Shown here piece after piece: positions 8,083-16,762 of a stretch of 41,630 nucleotides of DNA. A model generated the notes under the pieces. That model was not told the DNA's origin. It saw only the letters and a program-made list of their open reading frames with translations, and searched no databases. Origin of the DNA: a bacterium (lineage in GTDB: Bacteria > Bacillota > Bacilli > Lactobacillales > Streptococcaceae). Positions within the stretch are counted from its first letter, which is position 1. Each line of letters opens with the position of its first letter. Both the position numbers and the translations under genes were made by a program. Where the stretch lies: assembly GCA_905221545.1 (NCBI GenBank), contig CAJNDO010000014.1:1-41630 (forward strand), written 5' to 3'.

Positions 8083-8167
8083 GAAATTTTAGTGAGTGAT
8101 AATAAAATTATTACTTAAAAACTTGTTTCTTCATTTTTTTGACCGGAAATTTCATCTATTTATTAAC

Positions 8168-8210
8168 AAATAAAAGGACATTATTCTATCCAAAAATAGA
8201 ACAATATCCT
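8168..8210 (-). terminator. Terminator after phtD-like gene
   Basis: On the minus strand AGGATATTGTTCTAT pairs with ATAGAATAATGTCCT (15 bp with two G-U pairs) over a 6-nt loop and is followed by TTTTATTT. It separates the adcAII-phtD transcript from the phtE-like promoter. Confidence 0.85.
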
Positions 8211-8240
8211 TTCAGCTAGATGACCATCAGTCAACATATT

Positions 8241-11200
8241 CTAAGGTTTTATTTGCTTAAGAGTTTTAATATCATAGGTTACTAAATCCCCATTCTTATT
8301 ATAAAATTGAACACCTTCTGATGAAAAAATAAGATATTTAGAATCAATTTGAGCAATTTGTGCTATTTGGTTTATATGATTTTTTAAAGTATCCTTATCT
8401 AATCCATAATCTGGTATCTCATCATAATCATCTTCTTTATTTTCTGTATGTGATTTTTCTTCTTCACCATCTTTTTCTACTGAAGGATTGCTGCTAGTAG
8501 TATTTGCCTCATTTTGAGATTTATTATCCTTTTGTTGTTCATCAACTTTATTTGAATCCGTTGCATCTTTCGTTGTTTCCGATTTCTTATCTGAAGAAAC
8601 TAGATGCGAATTAGAAGAACCATTTGTTGTTTCTTTTCCTTCATTTCTTTTAGCTATCAACTCTTGAGCTTGTTTCCACTCTTTCTCTGATAAATCAGAC
8701 TGATTGATACTTCTCAATGAATCACCGCTAGCTTTTGGAATACTGAAAGATTTATCTGCCCAAATATAAGTTCCCTTTGCCAATACATCCTGAGGATCAA
8801 AAATATATCCATCAGGAGTTGCAAACTTGCCTTCTTTAAGTGCTTTCTGAACTTCTTCCGCAGAATGGATAATTTGCCAGTTCTGCATTCCAGGACGTTT
8901 TTCAAGAGGAGTTACATTAGCAATAACAGATCCAGCATCATCATGACCTGGTTTTGACCAAACTTCAGGACGCACATCAGGATGCTGCATTACATATTTT
9001 ATAGTTGCTATTTGATCACTACTTAACCAAGAATATGGTACGACATGAATGTGATCGATATGTGGAATAATGAAGGAACTTCCAGTATCATATGTAGTAT
9101 TCGCTGCATGCATAGGCAAGCTAGATACATCCACAGCTAATTTTGGTTTAACTTCTGTTTCTACAATATCATAACGATAAGTATCTTTATCTTTAAGCAT
9201 TAGTTCCTGCTCAGAAAAAGCTATTTGAGTAAGATCGAGTTCTTCACGTGAATAAAAATAATCTTTCCCACCTTCATTAATTATATAACCAACTTTACTA
9301 TTTCTAGAAACTTTACTAGTTACTTTTTTATAATCAAACTTTGGTTTTTCTTTATCATGTGAGTGAACTGAAGAAACGATGTCAGCTGGATTTTTACCAG
9401 TCTCTTGAATCCATTTAGCAACCTCATCCAATTCGAATTGTTCTAATTCACCATATCCCATATAATGGAAATGATTTCCGTGTTTGGCAATAACACCTGA
9501 TTTATCAACGGAATCAATTGAATTTTTGGTAAATATATATCCATCACTCGTATCATAAGGCTTACCATCTAAACCTTTTCCATATGCTTTGATTGGTTGT
9601 CCTAAGAACTTATGTACTACTTCTTTTGATACTAAAGGTTTAATATCTGTACCAATTTGATTTAATCCATTTTGCCCTTTTAACGGAATCATTCTTGCAA
9701 TCTTCTGCTCTAAATCAGACATTTGTGAATAAGGAATAAAGTGATAATGGTCTCCGTGAGGCACTGCCACACCGTTAGCTGTACGTTTGATGATCTGTGC
9801 TGGATCAAAGACTAGACCATCCGATTCCACATGGCGTTCTGACAAAGGTTTGGCATACAATTCACTTAAAAGTGTTGGAATGTCTTCCCCTTGATTTTGA
9901 TGATAAGTTGGTGTGACAGTCAGATTTGGAGTCTCTATCAAACTTGGTTGAGCTGGATTTGAGTCATTGCTACTTGGTTTACTTGAACTTGTAGCAGAAT
10001 GTGAGCCTTGTTTACCATTCCAATAAGCTTGAGCAGCGGCCAATTCTCCTGCTGACAAATCACTCTTAGGTATATAGTGGAAATGATTGCCATGCGGTAC
10101 AACAAAAGCGTCGCCTGTATCTTCAATCACATCTGTCGGACTAAAGACATACCCATCATCCGTTGTATAGGCTCCTCCAGTTCCTCGATTTGATGCTTGC
10201 GTATTGAGATTAAAGTTTGGTTTAATCGTTGAACTTGGTGTTGAACTTGGTTTATCTGTACTGCTTGGTTTCGAATTGTCAGAATGACTTTGAACAGGCT
10301 GACCTCCAATTGGCAGATTTCGGGCCAATTTTTCTTCCAAAGCAGACATTTGCGAATAAGGAATGAAATGGAAATGATCCCCGTGAGGCACTGCCACACC
10401 ATTGGCTGTACGTTTTGTAATCTGTGCTGGGTCAAACACTAAGCCATCAGACTCCACATGACGTTGGCTAAGTGGCAAGGCGTACAATTCTTGAAGGAGA
10501 CTATCCAAGTCCTCATTTTGACTCTCAGGAGCTGTTGCAGGATTTTGAGGAGACTCAGATTGACTCGTTCTGACACTAGATCTTGTTTCAGCTCTGCTTG
10601 AACGATATTCAACGGTACTTAATTGGCCACCTTTTCCAGATAAGAAGGCTTGGGCTGCAGCTAATTCACTAGCAGACAAGTCACTCTTAGGAATATAATG
10701 GAAGTGATTGCCATGAGGAACGATATAAGCATCACCCGTATCCTCAATGATATCAGATGCATTGAAGATATACCCATCATCCGTCGTATAGCGTCCTTGG
10801 GCTCTGGCAGCAGCAACAGCATTATCTATGCTTGCATTATGATTATGACTATGTTCCTGCTTCTGACGTTTAATCTCTTCTTTTGTCCGAATATTGTCCG
10901 CATGAGCCGCATCTTTAAGGTAAACATAGTATTTCCCGTCTACCTTAATCACATAACCGCCCTTGATTTCATTGACAATGTCTGAATCCTTCAACTGATA
11001 ATTCGGATCTTTCATCAGCAGTTCTTCACTGATGATGGCATCATAAGGAACCTTCCCATTATAGTAATGATAATGGTCTCCATGAGAGGTCACATAACCT
11101 TGATCCGTGATCTTGATGACGATTTGTTCTGCGTTGATTCCCTCTCTCTTACTGACTTCATCTGGTGTCAAATTCTCTGCCTTTTGACCAGCCTGGTCAC

Positions 11201-11330
11201 CGTCTATATAAGCAATTCGATTAGACTCTTTCTTAACTTGACCAGCTTGATACCGTCCAAGCTCATAGGAACAAACACTTAGGGCAAGGACTGCCACTGA
11301 ACCTGCTACATATTTTTTATTGATTTTCAT
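8241..11330 (-). CDS. Pneumococcal-type histidine triad protein, PhtD position, Sht-like C-terminus
   Basis: A 1029-residue surface protein with a signal segment ending LSVC (Cys20). Seven triads are visible: HGDHYH, HGNHFH, HGDHFH, HGNHFH, HGDHYH, HGNHFH and a degenerate HIDHIH. The N-terminal 160 residues are close to the phtE-like protein. A module of about 207 residues holding one IPKSDLSA triad and one IPYSQMS triad occurs twice in tandem. The second half (KVGYIINEGGKDYFYS, PDGYIFDPQDVLAKG, KSFSIPKASG) resembles Sht/HtpA proteins of other streptococci rather than textbook PhtD, and the end is an acidic linker plus a small C-terminal domain. Its SD (GAGGAAAG) overlaps the adcAII stop codon, a 7-nt gap, so the two are one operon. 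Function: zinc binding at the surface and hand-over to AdcAII (family knowledge). Confidence 0.9.
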   Translation of the reverse strand: MKINKKYVAGSVAVLALSVCSYELGRYQAGQVKKESNRIAYIDGDQAGQKAENLTPDEVSKREGINAEQIVIKITDQGYVTSHGDHYHYYNGKVPYDAIISEELLMKDPNYQLKDSDIVNEIKGGYVIKVDGKYYVYLKDAAHADNIRTKEEIKRQKQEHSHNHNASIDNAVAAARAQGRYTTDDGYIFNASDIIEDTGDAYIVPHGNHFHYIPKSDLSASELAAAQAFLSGKGGQLSTVEYRSSRAETRSSVRTSQSESPQNPATAPESQNEDLDSLLQELYALPLSQRHVESDGLVFDPAQITKRTANGVAVPHGDHFHFIPYSQMSALEEKLARNLPIGGQPVQSHSDNSKPSSTDKPSSTPSSTIKPNFNLNTQASNRGTGGAYTTDDGYVFSPTDVIEDTGDAFVVPHGNHFHYIPKSDLSAGELAAAQAYWNGKQGSHSATSSSKPSSNDSNPAQPSLIETPNLTVTPTYHQNQGEDIPTLLSELYAKPLSERHVESDGLVFDPAQIIKRTANGVAVPHGDHYHFIPYSQMSDLEQKIARMIPLKGQNGLNQIGTDIKPLVSKEVVHKFLGQPIKAYGKGLDGKPYDTSDGYIFTKNSIDSVDKSGVIAKHGNHFHYMGYGELEQFELDEVAKWIQETGKNPADIVSSVHSHDKEKPKFDYKKVTSKVSRNSKVGYIINEGGKDYFYSREELDLTQIAFSEQELMLKDKDTYRYDIVETEVKPKLAVDVSSLPMHAANTTYDTGSSFIIPHIDHIHVVPYSWLSSDQIATIKYVMQHPDVRPEVWSKPGHDDAGSVIANVTPLEKRPGMQNWQIIHSAEEVQKALKEGKFATPDGYIFDPQDVLAKGTYIWADKSFSIPKASGDSLRSINQSDLSEKEWKQAQELIAKRNEGKETTNGSSNSHLVSSDKKSETTKDATDSNKVDEQQKDNKSQNEANTTSSNPSVEKDGEEEKSHTENKEDDYDEIPDYGLDKDTLKNHINQIAQIAQIDSKYLIFSSEGVQFYNKNGDLVTYDIKTLKQIKP
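9750..10720 (-). repeat. Internal segmental duplication in phtD-like gene
   Basis: The sequence around the GATTGCCATG triad codons occurs at 10706 and again at 10085 (621 bp apart), and that around CCGTGAGGCACTGCC at 10381 and 9754 (627 bp apart). Both spacings are multiples of three, so a two-triad module of about 207-209 codons has been duplicated in frame. The boundaries given are approximate. Confidence 0.75.
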
Positions 11331-11337
11331 TCTTTCC

Positions 11338-12255
11338 TCATTTCAATTCTTCTGCTAGAACACTCATATTTTCTTCCAGATTTTCTAAATAAGTCTTGTC
11401 ATTTTGTGGGTCTGCCTCTAAAGGATTCAGAGTTTTAAGACCCACACCTGTTGATTTGACAAGAGTTTCGGCTACTTTTGAAGAAGCATTACTTTCTGTA
11501 AAAATCGTTTTAACCTTATAGGTTTTAACAAATTCCTGAATTTCTGTTAGTTGTCTTGGACTCGGTTCTTGTTCAGGAGAAATACCTGCAATACCAAGTT
11601 GATTGAGTCCAAATCGCTTAGCAAGATAAGAAAATGCTGTATGTTGTGTTACAAAGGTTTTCTGACTCGCTTTTTCAAATTTAGGCTGGAATTTCTTAGT
11701 CAATTCTTGAGCTTTTTTGATAAAGGCTTGCGCATTTTTCTGGTAAGTTTCTTTATGCTCACTATCCACCTCTGAAAGTTTATCAGCGATAATTTGCGCT
11801 TCTTCGCCAGCTTTTTCAGGATCTAGCCAAGTGTGAGGGTCATAGAGCGTTTTTTCATCAACCCCATCCCCTGCTTCCACATCTTCTAGCCCTGGGACTC
11901 GGTCTAAAGTCATTCCCTCTGAAGCCTCTAAAACCTTAACTTTGGATTTTTTAAGATTGGGATCCAAACTTCCTGCCCAAGATTCGAGCGTATGAGAATG
12001 GTAAACAAAGACATCTGCATCATAGATGGCCGCGATGTCATTTGCCGAAGGTTCAAAGGAGTGAATCCCACTACTTGACTGAATCATCCGAACATCATTC
12101 AAATCTCCAGATACTTCCTTGACCATAGCGTAGATGGGATAAAAACTGGTTACAATTTTCATCCCTTTCCCTGTCTGACTTTCCTTTTGACCACAAGCAC
12201 CTAGCAATAAAAGAAAAACACTTAACAATACTAAAAATAAACTTTGTTTCTTCAT
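11338..12255 (-). CDS. adcAII: Zinc-binding lipoprotein AdcAII (Lmb family)
   Basis: A 305-residue cluster A-I solute-binding protein that delivers zinc to the AdcBC ABC importer. The signal peptide ends in the lipobox LGAC with lipidated Cys21. The four zinc ligands of the family are in place: His65 (GIHSFEP), His141 (DPHTWLDP), His205 (TQHTAFSY) and Glu280, each at a constant offset from the pneumococcal AdcAII ligands as remembered. There is no His-rich loop like that of AdcA, fitting the view that Pht proteins supply the metal. ATG at 12255 with an AAGGGG site. It is first gene of an adcAII-phtD operon under AdcR control. Confidence 0.95.
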   Translation of the reverse strand: MKKQSLFLVLLSVFLLLLGACGQKESQTGKGMKIVTSFYPIYAMVKEVSGDLNDVRMIQSSSGIHSFEPSANDIAAIYDADVFVYHSHTLESWAGSLDPNLKKSKVKVLEASEGMTLDRVPGLEDVEAGDGVDEKTLYDPHTWLDPEKAGEEAQIIADKLSEVDSEHKETYQKNAQAFIKKAQELTKKFQPKFEKASQKTFVTQHTAFSYLAKRFGLNQLGIAGISPEQEPSPRQLTEIQEFVKTYKVKTIFTESNASSKVAETLVKSTGVGLKTLNPLEADPQNDKTYLENLEENMSVLAEELK

Positions 12256-12265
12256 GGATAACCCC

Positions 12266-12289
12266 TTAACTATTTAATTAACCGGTAAA
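12266..12289 (-). promoter_or_regulatory. AdcR operator(s) upstream of adcAII
   Basis: TTAACCGGTAAA (12278-12289) is a near-consensus AdcR box. Directly next to it TTAACTATTTAA (12266-12277) is a weaker second box in the same 12-bp phase. Both lie just downstream of the -10, as in front of the phtE-like gene. Confidence 0.85.
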
Positions 12290-12290
12290 C

Positions 12291-12319
12291 ATTCTACTCC
12301 TAAAAATTTAATCTGTCAA
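12291..12319 (-). promoter_or_regulatory. adcAII promoter
   Basis: On the minus strand TTGACA (12319-12314), a 17-nt spacer and TAGAAT (12296-12291) form a strong promoter starting near 12284, inside the AdcR box. The arrangement copies the phtE-like promoter. Confidence 0.82.
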
Positions 12320-12355
12320 GCTATTTTAAGAAAAAAATTGAAATTTCTTTCACAT

Positions 12356-12391
12356 ATAAAAATCTGCTGAGTTTCAACAACTCAACAGATT
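12356..12391 (-). terminator. Terminator after amino-acid permease gene
   Basis: On the minus strand AATCTGTTGAGTT pairs with AACTCAGCAGATT and is followed by TTTTATATG. It sits between the permease stop and the adcAII promoter. Confidence 0.85.
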
Positions 12392-12397
12392 CTCACT

Positions 12398-13789
12398 TTA
12401 TTCTTCTATGGTAGAATGCTTATAGCCATAAGTGAAGTAAATAATACTTCCTATCAACAATGCAACTAGGAAAGCAATCCAAGTTTCCATATTATACTGC
12501 AACATAAAGGATAAACAAATGATGATTGATAAAATTGGTAATAAGGGTACCAATGGTGTTTTAAATTCTCCAGCTTTGGGCATCCCCTTTTCTCTCCGTA
12601 AGCGAATCAAGCCGTAAGCAAGCATAATCAAGTATGCCAAGGTACAAATATTTAAGAAGGCTGCGATACTAGCTAACGGAAACATTCCTGCTGCTACTGC
12701 TGAAGCTAGCCCCGTTAAGATAGTAGCATTCTTTGGTACCTTGCTAGTCTTCGTTAGTTCTTTAAAGGCAGCAGGCATCAAGCCGTCACGTGCTAAACTG
12801 TAAATCATACGCGATAGGGCATAGGTCATCGAAATACAAACTGTAATCAAGGTCAAGATAGCCACTAATGACACATAGTTGGCTGCCCAACTAATCCCAA
12901 CACTACGAAGGGCAAAGGCAACGGCATCATCGACATTTAGATGACTATAGTGAACCACACCAGTCAAGACAAGCGTCACCAAGGCATAAAGAATGGTTAC
13001 GATAGAAAGCGATAAGACAATCCCTCTAGGAATATTTTTTTGAGGAGTCTTGACCTCATCTACAGCCATTGAGATGGATTCAAATCCCAAAAATCCAAAG
13101 AACATCAAGGATGCACCAGCCATAATACCAGTACTAGCACCATAGATTTGTCCAAAACCGTAAGGAGCAAAATTGCTCCAATTATCAAGCTTGATATGCC
13201 AAATTCCTACTAAAATAAAGAGAGCTAAAGCCGAGAATTTCAGAATGACCAAAATTGAATTAAAGCGTAAAGCTGCTTTAGCATTTAGTAAAACAAGCGA
13301 AGTCACCAAGACCAAGACAAGAATAGGCAATAAATCAACAAATGTCCCTGCTTGAGGATTAAAGGTACCATTTAAAGCCTGAGGAAGGGCTATCCCATAT
13401 TGAGAGAGCAAGCCTTTAAAATAAGCTGCCCAACCCGAAGCCACACCAGATATAGCTGTCATGAATTCCATCATGGTTAACCAGCCAGCCAACCAAGCTG
13501 GAAATTCTCCTAAAATAGCATAGAGATAACTGTAGGCACCACCTGTAGCAGGTACTCGTGAAGCAAATTCTGCAAAAAAGAGGGCTGATAATCCCACACA
13601 CAAGGCAGAAATAACGATTGAAATCACTAGAGCTGGACCAGCAAGCGTTGCAGCTGCAGTACCTGTGATTGTAAAGACACCTGTCCCTACCATGGCTCCG
13701 ATACCCAGCAAAATCAGATCCCATAACTTCAAATGCCTGTGCATCTCCGTTTTATCCAAACTTACATTCTTTGTTCTAAATATATTCAT
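12398..13789 (-). CDS. APC-family amino acid permease
   Basis: A 463-residue membrane protein with about 12 or more helices. The first helix carries the GIGAMVGTGVF motif typical of amino acid-polyamine-organocation permeases, followed by GPALVIS and FAEFASRVPATGGAYSY. It most resembles the cationic-amino-acid/YfnA-like branch; the substrate cannot be assigned. The start is placed at the ATG at 13789 because TGGAG lies 7 nt upstream. A TTG four codons earlier would overlap that site. It has its own promoter and terminator, so it is monocistronic. Confidence 0.88.
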   Translation of the reverse strand: MNIFRTKNVSLDKTEMHRHLKLWDLILLGIGAMVGTGVFTITGTAAATLAGPALVISIVISALCVGLSALFFAEFASRVPATGGAYSYLYAILGEFPAWLAGWLTMMEFMTAISGVASGWAAYFKGLLSQYGIALPQALNGTFNPQAGTFVDLLPILVLVLVTSLVLLNAKAALRFNSILVILKFSALALFILVGIWHIKLDNWSNFAPYGFGQIYGASTGIMAGASLMFFGFLGFESISMAVDEVKTPQKNIPRGIVLSLSIVTILYALVTLVLTGVVHYSHLNVDDAVAFALRSVGISWAANYVSLVAILTLITVCISMTYALSRMIYSLARDGLMPAAFKELTKTSKVPKNATILTGLASAVAAGMFPLASIAAFLNICTLAYLIMLAYGLIRLRREKGMPKAGEFKTPLVPLLPILSIIICLSFMLQYNMETWIAFLVALLIGSIIYFTYGYKHSTIEE

Positions 13790-13818
13790 CTTTGACTCCA
13801 AAATAAACTGATGATTCT

Positions 13819-13848
13819 ATTTTACCATAAATATAGGAGATTTGTGAA
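13819..13848 (-). promoter_or_regulatory. Permease promoter
   Basis: On the minus strand TTCACA (13848-13843), an 18-nt spacer and TGG-TAAAAT (13824-13819) form a plausible extended -10 promoter about 30 nt ahead of the ATG. Confidence 0.6.
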
Positions 13849-13867
13849 TATTTATAAAATAATTTTC

Positions 13868-13902
13868 TAAAAAAATCTGACTACATCTTGTAATCAGATT
13901 TT
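13868..13902 (-). terminator. Terminator after thioredoxin-like gene
   Basis: On the minus strand AATCTGATTAC pairs with GTAGTCAGATT across AAGAT and is followed by TTTTT, immediately after the thioredoxin stop codon. Confidence 0.85.
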
Positions 13903-13909
13903 ATCGATT

Positions 13910-14467
13910 CTAGTTCATTGCTTTAAAAGCTGCTTCTGCATCCGCATTGCTGATAGCACCAAATTGAATCTTTCCAATCTTCCCTTGACTATCAATTAGG
14001 TATTCTGTAGGAATGCTTCTAATTTGATAAGCTTGGAAGGTGGTTGCTTTGGTATCATAAAGAACTGGGATATCCTTATATCCTTGTTCTTGGAACCATT
14101 GTGGGAATTGCTCAACGGTTTTTTCACCTTGAATTCCTGGTGCAATGACACTAAGAATTTCGAAATCACGATCTGGTTTCGCAGCTAATTCCATCAACTC
14201 AGGCATACTTTTCTTACATGGACCACACCATGAAGCCCAAAACTTCAAGTAAACCTTTTTACCCTTATAATCCGATAACTTAACTTCTTTACCATCCATT
14301 GATTGCAAGGTAAAGTCTGGAGCCTCTTTTCCAACAGCGATTTGTTGTACAGTCGTTTCTTGTTTTGGCTGTTGTGGGGCTTGAGTTTTTTTAGTCTCTT
14401 CCTCACCACAGGCCATCAATACGACTAATGACAAAAGGCTTAAACCAGCAAACATTGCTTTTTTCAT
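13910..14467 (-). CDS. etrx2: Extracellular thioredoxin-like lipoprotein (Etrx2/TlpA)
   Basis: A 185-residue TlpA/ResA-like thiol-disulfide oxidoreductase anchored by a lipobox (LMAC, Cys20). The redox motif WASWCGPCKK gives Cys81 and Cys84. The fold continues through a cis-proline region (RSIPTEYLID). In pneumococcus the paralogue pairs Etrx1/CcdA1 and Etrx2/CcdA2 keep surface methionine sulfoxide reductase reduced; the ccdA partner lies directly upstream here, supporting Etrx2. The start is placed at the ATG at 14467, with GGAG 6-7 nt upstream; an upstream TTG at 14485 would include the ribosome binding site in the coding region. Confidence 0.9.
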   Translation of the reverse strand: MKKAMFAGLSLLSLVVLMACGEEETKKTQAPQQPKQETTVQQIAVGKEAPDFTLQSMDGKEVKLSDYKGKKVYLKFWASWCGPCKKSMPELMELAAKPDRDFEILSVIAPGIQGEKTVEQFPQWFQEQGYKDIPVLYDTKATTFQAYQIRSIPTEYLIDSQGKIGKIQFGAISNADAEAAFKAMN

Positions 14468-14477
14468 TTGTTCTCCT

Positions 14478-15185
14478 TTATTCAAAAATTCCAGCTAGAA
14501 TATTTACTTGTCCTAGTATTAACAAAATTCCCATTAAAATAATGAGGAAACCACCAATTTTCTTCAGTAGCATCATATGACGTTTGATTTTACTAAAATA
14601 AGGCATGACTACACCTGAAGCTAGAGCCAAAACCAAGAAAGGAATGGCCATCCCCAGAGTGTAAATCAAGGTATAGATAGCTCCTTGCCAAGCACCATTG
14701 CCCCCAGAAGCCGCAAGCGCTAAAACAGAACTTAAAACTGGACCAATACAAGGCGTCCAACCAAAGCTAAAGGTAATACCGAGTAAAAAGGCTGCCCAAT
14801 AACGATTGGCTTCTGATTTCTTAAAAGTAAAGCTTTTTTGAACCTCTAATTTCTTAAAATGAAAAATTTCCATCTGGTGAAGACCCAAAATGATAATAAT
14901 AGCTCCCATGACATATCGAAACCAATTTGCATAGAGAATATGACCAAAGTAACCAGCACCAAAGCCTAGAATAAAGAAAATAAGAGAGATACCTGCGATA
15001 AAGCAAAGTGTTCGAATCAAACCGGACCAAAGAACCTTTCTCCCAAACAAGGAAAAACTTTTTGCGCTTTCCTGATCATCCAATAAAATCCCAGCATAAA
15101 CTGGCAGAAGTGGAAAAATACAAGGAGAAAAAAAGGATAAAACACCTGCTAGAAAAACGGAGATTGAAAATACTATCGTTTCCAA
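14478..15185 (-). CDS. ccdA2: Cytochrome c biogenesis-type thiol transporter CcdA
   Basis: A 235-residue, six-helix membrane protein that moves electrons from cytoplasmic thioredoxin to the outside. The two conserved cysteines lie in FFSPCIFPLLP (Cys22) and FGWTPCIGP (Cys146). The start is a TTG codon at 15185 (TTG GAA ACG), chosen because the family starts at this METI-like position; the ribosome binding site is weak (AAGAAAG). Its stop codon is 10 nt before the etrx2 start and next to its Shine-Dalgarno, so the pair is one translationally linked unit. Confidence 0.92.
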   Translation of the reverse strand: METIVFSISVFLAGVLSFFSPCIFPLLPVYAGILLDDQESAKSFSLFGRKVLWSGLIRTLCFIAGISLIFFILGFGAGYFGHILYANWFRYVMGAIIIILGLHQMEIFHFKKLEVQKSFTFKKSEANRYWAAFLLGITFSFGWTPCIGPVLSSVLALAASGGNGAWQGAIYTLIYTLGMAIPFLVLALASGVVMPYFSKIKRHMMLLKKIGGFLIILMGILLILGQVNILAGIFE

Positions 15186-15314
15186 TAAAGAACCAACTTT
15201 CTTAAGATTTCTAATCCTATTTTACTATAATCAATTTTATTTGTATGATTTCTGCTACGCAAATTGAATTAGCCTATTTTTGAATGACCTTTTCTGCCAC
15301 TAGTTAATTCAGAT

Positions 15315-15352
15315 TTTGCCCCAAAAATGCCCTAAGAACACAAAAAAGCCCA
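15315..15352 (-). repeat. GGGGCA-type motif after hup terminator
   Basis: On the minus strand TTTTTTGTGTTC is followed by GGGCA and, 11 bp later, GGGGCA. The same series with the same spacings occurs after the eno terminator (22915-22951). It could be the scar of an integrase attachment site or a shared terminator tail. Confidence 0.6.
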
Positions 15353-15389
15353 TCACACAAGCTCAAATGCTTGATATGACAGGCTTTTT
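15342..15389 (-). terminator. Terminator of hup
   Basis: On the minus strand AAAAAGCCTGTCATATCAAGC pairs in full with a downstream arm ending GATGGGCTTTTTT through a stem of about 20 bp including G-U pairs, followed by a T-run. This is a long, stable terminator fitting a highly expressed gene. Confidence 0.88.
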
Positions 15390-15398
15390 AAAGGCTGA

Positions 15399-15674
15399 TT
15401 ATTTAACAGCGTCTTTAAGAGCTTTACCAGCTTTGAATGCTGGAACTTTAGAAGCTGCAATTGTGATTTCTTTACCAGTTTGTGGGTTGCGACCTTTACG
15501 AGCAGCACGTTCACGAACTTCAAAGTTACCAAAACCGATCAATTGAACTTTTTCACCAGCTGCAAGGTAGTCAGCTACTGCTGCGAATACAGCTTCAACT
15601 GCTGCTGCTGAGTCTTTCTTAGTCAATTCTGTAGCTTCTGCTACTTTAGCGATCAAATCTTGTTTGTTTGCCAT
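15399..15674 (-). CDS. hup: DNA-binding protein HU
   Basis: A 91-residue histone-like protein that bends and compacts DNA as a dimer; in streptococci it is the essential HU (HlpA). The body shows the bacterial HU signature [20 protein letters not shown], whose beta-arm contacts the minor groove, and the C-terminal [14 protein letters not shown] helix. The start ATG at 15674 has TGGAGGAA upstream. It has a strong promoter and terminator of its own. Confidence 0.97.
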   Translation of the reverse strand: MANKQDLIAKVAEATELTKKDSAAAVEAVFAAVADYLAAGEKVQLIGFGNFEVRERAARKGRNPQTGKEITIAASKVPAFKAGKALKDAVK

Positions 15675-15715
15675 GTTAATGATTCCTCCAAATTAATTTC
15701 TAATTAACAAATATA

Positions 15716-15744
15716 ATCATATCCTAAAATCCCTTTTAGGTCAA
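15716..15744 (-). promoter_or_regulatory. hup promoter
   Basis: On the minus strand TTGACC (15744-15739), a 17-nt spacer and TATGAT (15721-15716) form a strong promoter about 35 nt ahead of the ATG. Confidence 0.82.
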
Positions 15745-15781
15745 GTTAAAAACGCTATTTCTTCCCATTTTCTTTATTTTT

Positions 15782-16621
15782 TTAGGAGTGGTAACGTACC
15801 AAAATAGCCCAAGCGTTCTCACCTGTGTGAGTTTGAATAATGGAACCCGTTTCCAAAACAGAAATTGGCTGTTCAACATAAGCTTGTAAGCTTTCTTTCA
15901 TCTCTTTTGCCCAATCAGCACTACCAGAATATGAAATTCCAATCTCTGCTACAGAACGTTCAGAGAGTGATGTTCTCAACTCATCCAACCATTTTTTAAA
16001 GGTTTTAGCACCACGGCCTTTAACCATTGGCTGCAATTCATGGTCCTTCATTTGCATGACAACACGGATATTGAGAAGTGAGCTCAACAATCCAGTTACA
16101 CGGCCAATTCGTCCACCTTTTACTAGATTTTCTAGAGTAGAAACACCAATATAGAGCTCCGTATGGTTTTTAACCTCTTCTACATGAGATAAAATTTCCT
16201 CCAACTCTTTGCCTTCTTGTGCTAACTTCGCAGCCTCAACAACTTGGAATTTCAAGGCTTGGTCAGTGAAGGAGCTATCAATAACTGTCACGTCGGCAGT
16301 AGATAAGCTGGCACCTTGGCGCGCTGCTTCTACAGTACCAGAAAGAGCATGGGACATATGAATAGCAAGAATCTGGCTACCATCCTTGCATAGGTCTTCA
16401 AAAACTTCAGCGAAGACACCTACAGGTGGTTGACTTGTTTTCGGAAGGTTCTTACTTGCTTGCATCAACTGAAGAAATTTACCTTCTTCTTTCAAATCAG
16501 CATCAGAATAAACAACATTATCAATCATTACAGATAATGGAACAATTGTAATATCTAATTGTTTTACGAGTTCTGGTTCAATAGTAACAGATGAATCGGT
16601 TACAATCTTAATTTTTGTCAT
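15782..16621 (-). CDS. DegV-family fatty-acid-binding protein
   Basis: A 279-residue protein of the DegV/FakB fold. It begins with the family motif [14 protein letters not shown] and has the conserved [13 protein letters not shown] segment that lines the fatty-acid pocket. Members bind an acyl chain and, as FakB, present it to the FakA kinase; which chain type this one prefers cannot be read here. The ATG at 16621 has only a weak AAAGA site. It is divergent from the YitT gene, and no clear terminator separates it from hup downstream. Confidence 0.9.
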   Translation of the reverse strand: MTKIKIVTDSSVTIEPELVKQLDITIVPLSVMIDNVVYSDADLKEEGKFLQLMQASKNLPKTSQPPVGVFAEVFEDLCKDGSQILAIHMSHALSGTVEAARQGASLSTADVTVIDSSFTDQALKFQVVEAAKLAQEGKELEEILSHVEEVKNHTELYIGVSTLENLVKGGRIGRVTGLLSSLLNIRVVMQMKDHELQPMVKGRGAKTFKKWLDELRTSLSERSVAEIGISYSGSADWAKEMKESLQAYVEQPISVLETGSIIQTHTGENAWAILVRYHS

Positions 16622-16669
16622 AGTATCAATCTTTCTATTTTAGGATTCAGATTGGTTTTCTTACTTCTA

Positions 16670-16678
16670 ATTATATCA
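16670..16678 (-). promoter_or_regulatory. degV-gene extended -10 promoter
   Basis: TGA-TATAAT on the minus strand (TATAAT at 16675-16670), giving a leader of about 45 nt. Confidence 0.65.
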
Positions 16679-16728
16679 AAAAAAGATTAAAAATCCTAAT
16701 GGAGTCAATCAAATTTTCCGTAAAAATT

Positions 16729-16737
16729 TGATATAAT
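16729..16737 (+). promoter_or_regulatory. yitT-gene extended -10 promoter
   Basis: TGA-TATAAT (TATAAT at 16732-16737) lies about 25 nt ahead of the ATG; a GAGGTG ribosome binding site follows. It is divergent from the degV-gene promoter. Confidence 0.7.
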
Positions 16738-16762
16738 CAACTTATAAGAAAAGAGGTGTCCT

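Noticed and set aside
14468..14485. TTG start for the thioredoxin-like lipoprotein
   Set aside because: It would place the GGAG ribosome binding site inside the coding sequence; ATG at 14467 gives a normal signal peptide.
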